Shown one piece after another: positions 1 through 6,094 of a DNA stretch of 6,391 nt (the stretch's first letter is position 1; each line of letters opens with the position of its first letter). The position numbers and the translations under genes are program-made. The notes beneath the pieces are model-generated. The model worked only from the letters and a program-made list of their open reading frames with translations. It was not told where the DNA came from and did not search any database. Where the stretch lies: positions 1 through 6,391 of the forward strand of contig JANWJO010000022.1 in NCBI GenBank assembly GCA_025449435.1. The letters run 5' to 3'. Source of the stretch: Chloroflexota bacterium (GTDB taxonomy: Bacteria; Chloroflexota; UBA4733).

Positions 1-153
1 ATTCCACATCCGCTCGCGAACGGGTGCCCAGCTAGGCCGGCGCCAGTCATACGGGATACCGAGGAAGGTGCCCGTTTTCTTCTTCTGCCGGCGCATCAAC
101 GCAAGGGTCACAATGACGGCTGCAGCTCCTAAACGCAGGAATTGGCCCTTCAT
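1..153 (-). CDS. DUF5808 domain protein, N-terminal part (cut by left edge)
   Basis: An open frame runs from an ATG at 153 to the window edge (51 codons, no stop). A strong Shine-Dalgarno, GGGAGG, lies six bases before the ATG. The product begins MKGQFLRLG, followed by a short hydrophobic stretch (about residues 5-20) and a basic patch RRQKKK. This suggests a single N-terminal membrane anchor with a positive-inside C-terminal side. The following part, FLGIPYDWRRPSW then RERMWN, matches what I remember of the start of DUF5808, a small domain that normally continues with an NPDDPR-like segment and a G-W-G-W/Y-x-x-N segment. Those would lie outside this window. The domain's function is unknown to me. 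The gene lies on the same strand as the DUF488 gene upstream, 96 bp away, with a palindrome in between. The frame and start are well supported; the family name rests on recall. Confidence 0.75.
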   Translation of the reverse strand, partial: MKGQFLRLGAAAVIVTLALMRRQKKKTGTFLGIPYDWRRPSWAPVRERMWN

Positions 154-200
154 GAATTACCTCCCGTACAAGTCGCCTGGTCCAGATTTCCAACAACTTA

Positions 201-243
201 TGCCACCGACCACCTACATGTAGGTAGTGTCATCATGGTGGCA
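201..243. promoter_or_regulatory. nested palindrome upstream of the DUF5808 gene (possible operator or hairpin)
   Basis: A perfect 14-bp palindrome ACCTACATGTAGGT (212-225) sits inside a 7-bp inverted repeat, TGCCACC (201-207) with GGTGGCA (237-243). Reading on the minus strand, a -10-like CATAAG (197-202) lies 9 bp downstream of the palindrome. The palindrome would then cover the -35 position of a promoter for the DUF5808 gene, which suggests a repressor operator. The TACA/TGTA half-sites resemble those of BlaI/CopY-type repressors, but without their usual central spacing. It could instead be an RNA hairpin at the 3' end of the DUF488 transcript, whose stop is 6 bp away. No T-run follows, so it is not a classic terminator. 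Confidence 0.4.
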
Positions 244-249
244 ACGTCA

Positions 250-624
250 TCAGCCCGTGGCGAGCGACTTGAAAGATCCACTCTCCAAGATGGCCTTCAG
301 CGCTGCGGCATTATGAATATCTGGCACCTTGCTGGCATACACCAACGTCACCATGCTCTGTCGGGAACGCTCGGCCAGGTCTTCCAATGCAGCCTGGGCC
401 TCAGGTCCGGATAGCTCGACGTGATAGCGCCGGATGAACTCCTGCCATTTGGCCGGGTCGTGGCTATACCACCGGCGCAGCTCAGCCGAAGGTGCGAGTT
501 CCTTCAACCAGACATCGAGGCGCGCCCGCTCTTTGGTCACACCACGCGGCCACAAGCGATCCACCAACACACGGTAGCCATCATCCGGTGAGGCCGCCAC
601 ATAAGCGCGCTTGAATTGAATCAT
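250..624 (-). CDS. DUF488 family protein (YeaO-like)
   Basis: This is a complete 124-residue frame. The ATG at 624 is preceded on the minus strand by GGGAGA about five bases away; the stop is TGA. The sequence is a clear DUF488/YeaO match: DGYRVLVDRLWPRG at residues 15-28, then APSAELRRWYSHDPAKW at 44-60, and a C-terminal VTLVYASK followed by PDIHNAAALKAIL (about 92-113). Length and motif order fit the compact, soluble, cytoplasmic single-domain form such as E. coli YeaO. The biochemical role of the family is not established. The gene is divergent from the UroD-like gene across about 170 bp and lies upstream of the DUF5808 gene on the same strand. An overlapping plus-strand frame at 142-414 has no recognisable content and is a shadow. 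Confidence 0.93.
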   Translation of the reverse strand: MIQFKRAYVAASPDDGYRVLVDRLWPRGVTKERARLDVWLKELAPSAELRRWYSHDPAKWQEFIRRYHVELSGPEAQAALEDLAERSRQSMVTLVYASKVPDIHNAAALKAILESGSFKSLATG

Positions 625-654
625 GTCGTCTCCCTGGTGCCTGCTGCACGTTCC

Positions 655-697
655 ATGATAGCCAGAATCCGGTTTGTGCGGTGGCGATGGCTATAAT
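655..697. promoter_or_regulatory. divergent promoter candidate with symmetric -10 boxes
   Basis: The plus strand carries a perfect -10 hexamer TATAAT (692-697) reading towards the UroD-like gene. The minus strand carries TATCAT (655-660) reading towards the DUF488 gene. The two boxes form the ends of a 7-bp inverted repeat, ATAGCCA (658-664) and TGGCTAT (688-694). No good -35 is seen at 16-18 bp for either box (CCGGTT and CACCGC are poor), so this would need an activator or a different sigma factor. If the plus-strand box is real, transcription starts near 704. That argues against translation starting at the upstream GTG at 681. Confidence 0.4.
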
Positions 698-794
698 TCA
701 ATGGTCCGATGGATCCACGGTCGCCAAACTGGAGCTCACCAGAAAACATCGACAGCAGCGTGCAGGCAAGAAAGGTCACGACGCAGTGGACAGC

Positions 795-1730
795 ATGACC
801 AAGCGCGAGCGCGTCCAAGCCGCCATCAATGGGCAGGATGTGGACCGGCTGCCCATCGTGTTCTGGCACCACTTCAAGCCCCATGGGTCGCCCCAGGCGC
901 TCGCCAGTGCCACCAACGCCTTCTTCGGTCGCTTTGATTTGGACATCTACAAGATCATGCCGGACATTCCGTACCCATTCCCTAACACCGGCGTGCGCAC
1001 CGCCGACGATTGGCTCCTGATCTCGGAATTGGACCCCCACACGGGCAACTTTGGCCGCATGGTGGAGACGACGATGCTGACGCGGGCGCAGATGCCCGAC
1101 GATGCACCCCTCATTGTCACCATGTTCTCGCCTTTCTGCTACGCAATGAACTTTGCAGGCCGGGACCACATCAAGCAGCATATGGCCGAGAACCCCACCG
1201 TCCTGCACGAAGCGCTCTCCACCATTGCTCATAACTTGGCGATGTTTGCCCACGACCTGATCAGTCATGGTGCGGATGGCGTCTTTTTTGCCTCGCAAGG
1301 AGCCGGCGACGGATTTACGACGCGTGAGCAATACCTGGAGTTTGGCGTCCCCTATGACTTGGAGGTGCTGCGCGGCGCTCGCAATGGCTGGCTCAATACC
1401 CTTCACATCCACGGCTTCCAAAACCTTATGGTCGACCTGTTCGCGCAATATCCAGCAGCCGCGTTTTCCTGGAGCGACCGTATCAGTGGTCGCAGCCTCG
1501 CCGCCATGCACAGCCTCGCGCCCAACGTGTGCCTGATGGGTGGTCTGAACGAGCAGGGCCCCATGATCAAGGGTCCTGTCGACCAGATCGCTGCCGAGAT
1601 GCGTGACGCCATCGCCCAAACCGGCGGCGGCCGGCGGCTGATCCTCGCCAATGGCTGCTCGGTGCCCGACGAGGCCGAGAGCTTCTTGAGCGCCACACGC
1701 GAACTTGCTAGCGACATGCATCAGGGATAA
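795..1730 (+). CDS. uroporphyrinogen decarboxylase superfamily protein (UroD/MtaA-like, not HemE)
   Basis: The 311-residue product starts MTKRERVQAAING and then has DRLPIVFWHHF, the usual N-terminus of UroD-like methyltransferase proteins. Further hallmarks are GADGVFFASQ and EQYLEFGVPYD mid-protein, LHIHG (residues 203-207) and NGCSVPDEA near the C-terminus. The heme-pathway arginine signature (MRQAGRYLPE-type) of HemE is absent, so uroporphyrinogen decarboxylation is unlikely. Relatives such as MtaA move methyl groups between corrinoid proteins and thiols using a zinc site H-x-C...C. Here the equivalent residues are H204-x-H206 and C288, so any metal site is a variant. Substrate unknown. 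Start choice: ATG 795 is where family homology begins. A GTG at 786 has GAAAGG ten bases upstream and is a real alternative. The frame is open back to a GTG at 681, but a TATAAT box lies there. The protein should be cytoplasmic, with no signal peptide. The gene stands alone on its strand and is followed by a structured spacer. Confidence 0.88.
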   Translation: MTKRERVQAAINGQDVDRLPIVFWHHFKPHGSPQALASATNAFFGRFDLDIYKIMPDIPYPFPNTGVRTADDWLLISELDPHTGNFGRMVETTMLTRAQMPDDAPLIVTMFSPFCYAMNFAGRDHIKQHMAENPTVLHEALSTIAHNLAMFAHDLISHGADGVFFASQGAGDGFTTREQYLEFGVPYDLEVLRGARNGWLNTLHIHGFQNLMVDLFAQYPAAAFSWSDRISGRSLAAMHSLAPNVCLMGGLNEQGPMIKGPVDQIAAEMRDAIAQTGGGRRLILANGCSVPDEAESFLSATRELASDMHQG

Positions 1731-1768
1731 ATAGAGCGTCTGTACGACCCGCGCCCGGGTGTCCGCCC

Positions 1769-1923
1769 GCGTAGGTGGAAACGTTGCGCCGGAAGGATTG
1801 TGCCCACCATCCGTCAGCTCGGTTTCCCTCTTGGGGAACCTTTGAGGAGGGGTCCGTAACCTGTCACCGCGAGCGGAACTGTGATAGGGGGTCGTGGCTA
1901 CGGACCTTACCCCCTGCCTACGT
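1769..1923 (+). ncRNA. candidate structured RNA in convergent spacer (unassigned)
   Basis: The 248-bp gap between two convergent genes holds several helices. A closing pair GCGTAGG (1769-1775) with CCTACGT (1917-1923) encloses a hairpin of 8 bp with loop TCTT (1821-1840). It also encloses an 8-bp perfect helix GGTCCGTA (1851-1858) with TACGGACC (1899-1906), inside which CTGTCAC (1861-1867) pairs with GTGATAG (1881-1887). A 7-bp perfect helix AGGGGGT (1886-1892) with ACCCCCT (1909-1915) crosses the 8-bp one, so the two form a pseudoknot or alternate. The three imperfect pairs in these stems (1769/1923, 1825/1836, 1863/1885) are G-U wobbles on the plus strand and would be C-A mismatches on the minus strand. 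This favours a plus-strand RNA. No promoter is evident, so it may be the 3' UTR of the UroD-like gene. No known RNA class is recognised. Confidence 0.35.
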
Positions 1924-1961
1924 TAAAGCGGGAGAGGGAGCAAGCCCCAAAGCTAATCGCT

Positions 1962-1977
1962 CGCCAGGCAAGTGGCG
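1962..1977 (-). terminator. weak hairpin just after the GYD gene stop
   Basis: CGCCA (1962-1966) pairs with TGGCG (1973-1977) around a 6-base loop. It begins one base past the TAA of the minus-strand GYD gene. The stem is GC-rich and well placed for termination, but only a scattered ATTAGCTTT follows instead of a T-run. It may stabilise the 3' end or contribute to termination from either side of the convergent gap. Confidence 0.25.
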
Positions 1978-1978
1978 C

Positions 1979-2269
1979 TTAAGTCGCCGTTAGGCTCGCG
2001 ATAAACTCATCCACCGGGATGGCAGGTAAGGTCGTGACGCGCACGCTACCGCGCGACGTCAGTTCGGCGGACATCCGCATGACTGTCTGCACATCGGCGG
2101 CCTCAACCACGTTGACGAAGTCATAGGTGCCGAGCACCGCCCATTGCTGCACCACTTTCACGCCAAGCTGGGACAGCTCCTGATTGACTGCCTTGATTCG
2201 CGATGGGTTATGCCGGATCGTCTTGGCGCCTTCGTCGGTGAGGGTGCTGAGCAGAATGAACGTCGCCAT
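1979..2269 (-). CDS. GYD domain-containing protein
   Basis: The product is a 96-residue single-domain protein. It starts MATFILLSTLTDEGAKTIR, has a central VLGTYDFVNVVEA block (GTYD at residues 47-50, the G-x-Y-D signature of the GYD family), and ends TTLPAIPVDEF plus a short tail. This is the usual full length of GYD proteins, small ferredoxin-like alpha/beta folds that probably form oligomers; their role is not established. The start at 2269 is chosen because AGGGG lies six bases before this ATG and homology begins exactly here. The frame stays open upstream to 2380, but that extension overlaps the sulfatase-fold gene and looks like non-coding sequence. The gene is 80 bp downstream of the sulfatase-fold gene on the same strand, so co-transcription is possible. 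I saw no strong promoter in the gap. No signal peptide, so cytoplasmic. Confidence 0.88.
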   Translation of the reverse strand: MATFILLSTLTDEGAKTIRHNPSRIKAVNQELSQLGVKVVQQWAVLGTYDFVNVVEAADVQTVMRMSAELTSRGSVRVTTLPAIPVDEFIASLTAT

Positions 2270-2349
2270 ACGCTGCCCCTTTCGTTGTATGCGTAGGGTA
2301 CCGCACTCACAGGACGCGTAGAGCCAGATGCGCAGCTTGGTTTCCCCAG

Positions 2350-4161
2350 CTAAGAGGAAATCTTCACGGCCTTCATCCATCCATTAAGCGATGTGGTGAG
2401 GTCGGTGGCAACACTGGGGTTCGCGCTGTACAGGTCGTGTTGCTCCAGCGGGTCGTTCTGCACGTCGTACATAATGCGCTGACCGCTAGCGTTGTTTTGA
2501 ATCAGCTTGAACTGGCTGGTCACGATCGACGTGAACACGTAGTCTGGCATGGCCGAGTAGGCGGCGCGTGTAGACCCGTCGTCGGTGCCATCGAGCAAAC
2601 CTTTCAGGCTCGTGCCCTGTGTTTGTGCGGGCACCGGCATCCCCGAAAACTCGATCAAGGTAGGGAACAGGTCGATCGACTGCGTAACCGACGAAACGGT
2701 GGTGCCAGCCGCAATGCGCTTGGGATAGCGGATCAACAACGGCGTGCGCTGCTCGGCACTAAACAGGCTGTGGGGGTGAAAGAAGTTGCCGTCTTCCTCA
2801 AACTCCTTGTGCTCGGCGAAGCTCTCTCCGTGATCGCCGGTGATCGCCACCACCGTCGAGCTGGTCAAACCCATGCTGTCGAGGGCGGCGAACAGACGAG
2901 CGAGTTGCGTGTCGAGGTAGGTGATCTCGCCTTGATATAAGGAGAGCAACTTCAGCGTGTCGGCACTGTTGGGGTGCAGCGTGTTGTTTTCGATCGCCTG
3001 CACGAACGGCATCCCGCCGTTCATCGTGCCTGTGTAATTCGCGTCGTACAGGGAGTTGAAACCGGAAGGCGGCTCATAGGGGTAGTGGGGGTCAAAGTAG
3101 TGCAGCCACATAAAAAAGGGTTGCGAGCCAAAGGCAGAGAGTTGGGCGATGGCGGCATCGGTGGTCACATCGCCGCGTCCCTTGGCGGAGGTCTCCACAC
3201 TTTGGTTGAGGCCGGTGATCTTGTTGGCCATATTCGGCAAGTAGAGATACTGCTCGGCCACCCGATAGCGTGCAGCAGCCTGAGAAACCACAGGGTTGGA
3301 CAGCATCGTCGGCCCACCCAGCGTGAGGTCTCGATACACCTGGAAGCCGCGCTCGAAGCCGCTGTACTGCGGGTCGAAACTCACCCAACTGTACAGACCT
3401 GCCGTTGTGTAGCCCGCCTGGGTAAACACTGTCGCGAGCGTATCCAAGTTGGTGGGCAAGTGATCGACCATATGGACGCGCACGCCGTCGCTGGACGGAT
3501 ACATGCCGGTGAAGATGGAGGCGTGCGAGGGGTTGGTCTGTGGTTGCTGCACCTGGTTTTGGGTAAACATGGCCCCCTGGCTAGCGAAACGGTCTAGCGC
3601 AGGGGTTTGTACGAACGGGTGCCCATAGCAGCCCAACTGGTCAGCACGCAGGGTATCGATCGTAATAAGCAACACGTTGGGCGGGTTGTCACTCCCCAGT
3701 ACAGGTACTTCAGCCACGCTGTTCTGGGCTGGGCGCCGGGGCGAGAGGGAAAGACCGGTGAGCTTGAGTCCGGCGACGCTCAGCACGCCCAATGCCGTGA
3801 CGGACATGGCTGCCTGCCGCAGGAAGTCCCGCCGCGTATTGGAGTGGTGCTCGTTCGTCGCGACGGCTTGCGATGGAATGGGTGACGCGCTCAGGCGGCG
3901 CTGCACGGCGCCATCTGGCAGATCGCGGCTGCCTACCCGGCACAACGTGGCATAGGCGGCTCGGGCAGCGCTGATCAGGATTCCTACCAGCGCACCGGCA
4001 ACAGCGCCGAACCCGCCGTCAATAGCGAAAGCATAGGGGAAGAGGCTCGGCAAAAAGCCTGCGCCCCGGACAAACAGGGCGAGGTGGACGACTTCCCAGG
4101 CACCAGCGAGTATGCCCAGCAGCAACCCTGCTAGGGCCCCCGCCGTAACCGTTTTTTTCAT
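2350..4161 (-). CDS. membrane-anchored sulfatase-fold (alkaline phosphatase superfamily) enzyme, Thr-type active site
   Basis: The product has 603 residues. Two hydrophobic segments (about 7-30 and 36-67) open the protein. A polar linker follows, then TRRDFLRQ (109-116) with a hydrophobic run to about 138, a good internal twin-arginine-like or third membrane segment. The catalytic sulfatase domain (PF00884 type) spans about 160-580. It has NVLLITIDTLRAD with metal ligand D169, then QTNPSHASIFTGMYP with Thr209 at the nucleophile position, PFFMWLHYFDPHYPYEPP (about 348-365), GDHGESFAEH (442-451) and a C-terminal YDVQNDPLEQHDL typical of the family. True sulfatases have C/S-x-P-S-R with a formylglycine; this T-N-P-S-H cannot be converted, so sulfate ester hydrolysis is doubtful. 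Thr is the nucleophile in LtaS and EptA-type phosphotransferases. The catalytic domain should lie outside the membrane. The MKK start is natural, but its ribosome site is weak (AAAGGA is 18 bases away). It is divergent from a paralogue at 4377-5996 and upstream of the GYD gene. Confidence 0.9.
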   Translation of the reverse strand: MKKTVTAGALAGLLLGILAGAWEVVHLALFVRGAGFLPSLFPYAFAIDGGFGAVAGALVGILISAARAAYATLCRVGSRDLPDGAVQRRLSASPIPSQAVATNEHHSNTRRDFLRQAAMSVTALGVLSVAGLKLTGLSLSPRRPAQNSVAEVPVLGSDNPPNVLLITIDTLRADQLGCYGHPFVQTPALDRFASQGAMFTQNQVQQPQTNPSHASIFTGMYPSSDGVRVHMVDHLPTNLDTLATVFTQAGYTTAGLYSWVSFDPQYSGFERGFQVYRDLTLGGPTMLSNPVVSQAAARYRVAEQYLYLPNMANKITGLNQSVETSAKGRGDVTTDAAIAQLSAFGSQPFFMWLHYFDPHYPYEPPSGFNSLYDANYTGTMNGGMPFVQAIENNTLHPNSADTLKLLSLYQGEITYLDTQLARLFAALDSMGLTSSTVVAITGDHGESFAEHKEFEEDGNFFHPHSLFSAEQRTPLLIRYPKRIAAGTTVSSVTQSIDLFPTLIEFSGMPVPAQTQGTSLKGLLDGTDDGSTRAAYSAMPDYVFTSIVTSQFKLIQNNASGQRIMYDVQNDPLEQHDLYSANPSVATDLTTSLNGWMKAVKISS

Positions 4162-4376
4162 GGCTTCGAATTCCGATGTTCCTTTGGTGCCGCCAGTTTG
4201 CAGGCATCACAACAACGAGCATGCGCTCTCGCAGTGACTATGGCATACGAGTGTAGGAAATACCTCACAGATTGACTAGAGTTTGTGCAATTTGCTCGAT
4301 TGAGCCAGTCCTATGCGTCGAATCAGGCAGTTGCAAATCAAGTCAAAATAGGCGAAATTGTTAAGACAGAAAATTG
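4162..4376. promoter_or_regulatory. divergent intergenic region between the two sulfatase-fold genes
   Basis: This 215-bp spacer is visibly richer in A+T than its surroundings, especially 4230-4376, as expected for a shared divergent promoter region. For the plus-strand gene the best -35 is TTGACT (4272-4277), with a poor -10 TCGATT (4296-4301) at 18 bp. A small hairpin or operator-like repeat GCTC-gatt-GAGC (4294-4305) overlaps that -10. For the minus-strand gene I found no convincing -35/-10 pair. No coding frame here has recognisable content. Confidence 0.35.
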
Positions 4377-5996
4377 ATGCCGGGGCGTCAGCATATCCGC
4401 GTTCGCCCGGCTTCGTTGTCACCTTTTGGGCAGAGCACAGAGAGGGCCGTGGCTAAACGGCGTATGGCTGAATCCACGTCTCGATCCGCCACGACTGCTG
4501 ACAAGCGCAGGCGTGCGTCCTCACTAGGTCCCATCAGGTACACGCGCCGGCGTCTGCTAGCCACGATGCTCCCAACGTTGGGCGTGCTGTCTTTGCTGGC
4601 GGCGTGTTCTGACTTTGGAGGTGGCTCGGGTTCTACCCAAGCGTCCGAGGCGACGGCAACTGCGCAAACCACCGCGACGATGTCGGAATCAGTGACGACC
4701 ACATCCACAGCGACCGCCGCGTCGGTCCTCCAGCAAGTGCGCCGCCGTTCGCCGAAAAGCAAGCGTGCTAACGTGATTCTGATCACCATCGACACGCTGC
4801 GGGCCGACCAATTGTTGCCCTATACAGCTTCGTCGAAGGTCAGCACGCCCGTGCTCAATAGCCTCGCCAAACAGAGCGTCCGCTTCGATTGGCACATGGT
4901 GCATCAACCCCAGACGGTGCCATCGCACGGGTCGATCCTGACGGCGATGTACCCGACGAGCAACGGACTACGCCGCCAGATGACTGACACCCTTCCCAAC
5001 GACATCGAGACGGCCGGCACGGTCTTTATGCAGCACGGGTACCACACTGCGGCGCTGTTTAGTTGCGCCGCGCTGGCGCAGCGGCACACCAACTTTCAGC
5101 CCGGATTCCACAGTTATGTCGACTTAACGGCCAATTTGCACCCCAATCCTCCCGGCGCCATGCTCAAGAGCACTGCCGACCGCACTACGCGCGCCGCTAT
5201 CTCCGAACTGCAAGTGCTATCACGCGAGCCTTTTTTCATGTGGCTGCACTATATTGATCCCCATTGCCCCTACGTGCCGCCGGCGCCTTACGACGATCGC
5301 TATGACCCCGAATATAAAGGGTCGCTCAACGGTGGGTGGGGGACCGTCGTGGGCATCCTGTCGGGCAAAATCCATCCGCGGGGCCCAGATCTCGATCACT
5401 TGAAGGCATTGTACCAAGGCGAGATCAGCTACGTCGATGGTCAGTTGCAACTCCTCCTTTCGGCCATTGAGCGCCTCGGTTTGACCTACAACACCGCGCT
5501 CGCCATCACATCGGACCACGGCGAGAGCTTCGCTGAGCACAAAGACTTCTTTACGAGCGAAGGGATTTATCACCCGTTCAGTCTGTACAACTCCGAGACG
5601 CACGTGCCCTTCTACTTGCACTTCCCGGGGACGTTGCCGCAGGATAAATCGGTGCCCTACCCCACCGGCTCGGTAGATGTGTTGCCGACTCTGTTGGACC
5701 TGGCGGGTCTGCCACCACTCGCGCAGGCGCAAGGCGCAAGCTTGTTGCCGCTCATCGACGGGAAGGCCCCCAGCGAAACGCCTTTTGTCTACGCAGCTAT
5801 GGACAACACGGTGTTTACCTCGGTGACGACCACCGGTTGGAAACTTATTCGCAACAATGCCACCAGGCAGTTTCACCTATTCGACTTGAAGACGGACCCT
5901 AATGAGGTCACGGACGTGCAGCACAGCAACACGGCGATCTTCAACGCGCTGTCCAGCCAGCTCACCTCCTGGATGGTGTCGCAGCGGTTGCTGTGA
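4377..5996 (+). CDS. predicted Tat lipoprotein, sulfatase-fold (alkaline phosphatase superfamily) enzyme, Thr-type active site
   Basis: The product has 539 residues from ATG 4377. A long basic N-terminus leads to YTRRRLLAT (about 55-63), a hydrophobic core, and LLAACSD, a lipobox with Cys77. This predicts a Tat-exported lipoprotein. A Ser/Thr/Ala-rich linker (about 80-118) tethers the catalytic domain. That domain shows NVILITIDTLRAD (metal ligand D139), QTVPSHGSILTAMYP with Thr180 at the nucleophile position, PFFMWLHYIDPHCPYVPP (about 285-302), SDHGESFAEHK (379-389) and FDLKTDPNEV near the C-terminus. Motif by motif it matches the divergent neighbour at 2350-4161, so the two are paralogues. 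Thr replaces the formylglycine precursor, so phospho-ester or phosphotransfer chemistry is more likely than sulfatase activity; the substrate is unknown. Start: a TTG precedes at 4374. ATG 4464 would give 510 residues with the Arg motif at about 27-30, a more typical signal peptide length. None of these starts has a clear ribosome site. Confidence 0.9.
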   Translation: MPGRQHIRVRPASLSPFGQSTERAVAKRRMAESTSRSATTADKRRRASSLGPIRYTRRRLLATMLPTLGVLSLLAACSDFGGGSGSTQASEATATAQTTATMSESVTTTSTATAASVLQQVRRRSPKSKRANVILITIDTLRADQLLPYTASSKVSTPVLNSLAKQSVRFDWHMVHQPQTVPSHGSILTAMYPTSNGLRRQMTDTLPNDIETAGTVFMQHGYHTAALFSCAALAQRHTNFQPGFHSYVDLTANLHPNPPGAMLKSTADRTTRAAISELQVLSREPFFMWLHYIDPHCPYVPPAPYDDRYDPEYKGSLNGGWGTVVGILSGKIHPRGPDLDHLKALYQGEISYVDGQLQLLLSAIERLGLTYNTALAITSDHGESFAEHKDFFTSEGIYHPFSLYNSETHVPFYLHFPGTLPQDKSVPYPTGSVDVLPTLLDLAGLPPLAQAQGASLLPLIDGKAPSETPFVYAAMDNTVFTSVTTTGWKLIRNNATRQFHLFDLKTDPNEVTDVQHSNTAIFNALSSQLTSWMVSQRLL

Positions 5997-6012
5997 CTCA
6001 CCGACCGGTGGC

Positions 6013-6041
6013 CTGACGATCTCCCCACCCGCTGGTATGCT
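6013..6041 (+). promoter_or_regulatory. promoter candidate for the right-edge gene
   Basis: A -35-like CTGACG (6013-6018) is followed after exactly 17 bp by TATGCT (6036-6041). The TGG just before it forms an extended -10 (TGnTATnnT). Each hexamer matches the sigma-70-type consensus at four of six bases. It lies 17 bp past the stop of the lipoprotein gene and would start RNA near 6048, about 47 bases before the ATG at 6095. This suggests the next gene has its own promoter. Confidence 0.45.
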
Positions 6042-6094
6042 GGCGGCGCGGCGCCTACCCGGCGTGGCGCACCGGTTGCAGCCGGATTGAGACT

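Noticed and set aside
621..1721. Long minus-strand open frame of 366 codons opposite the UroD-like gene
   Set aside because: It has no recognisable motif, an odd composition rich in His, Val and Gly, and overlaps a plus-strand gene with clear family motifs. It is a mirror of GC-rich codon use.
795..1730. Annotation as heme-pathway uroporphyrinogen decarboxylase (hemE)
   Set aside because: The N-terminal Arg signature and the HemE active-site pattern are not present. The motifs fit the wider UroD/MtaA-like group.
1786..1803. CCGGAAGG resembling the GGAA tetraloop of bacterial SRP RNA
   Set aside because: The flanking GTCAG and AGCAG segments of the SRP helix 8 internal loops are absent, so the match is only the short loop string.
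1868..1915. Cobalamin-riboswitch-like string (GGAACTGTGATAGGGG) near a possible corrinoid-related gene
   Set aside because: The conserved GGTGAAAATCC-type core and GTCAGGA-type segment are missing. It also lies downstream of the UroD-like gene and faces a convergent gene, so it could not act as a leader.
1775..1993. 72-codon plus-strand frame in the convergent spacer
   Set aside because: No ribosome site, low-quality composition rich in Arg, Ser and Cys, and it runs over the end of the GYD gene. The stem structures explain the sequence better.
2437..3597. Plus-strand frames of 167 and 207 codons opposite the minus-strand sulfatase-fold gene
   Set aside because: Both lie wholly inside a gene with strong catalytic motifs on the other strand. 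Their products have no recognisable domains.
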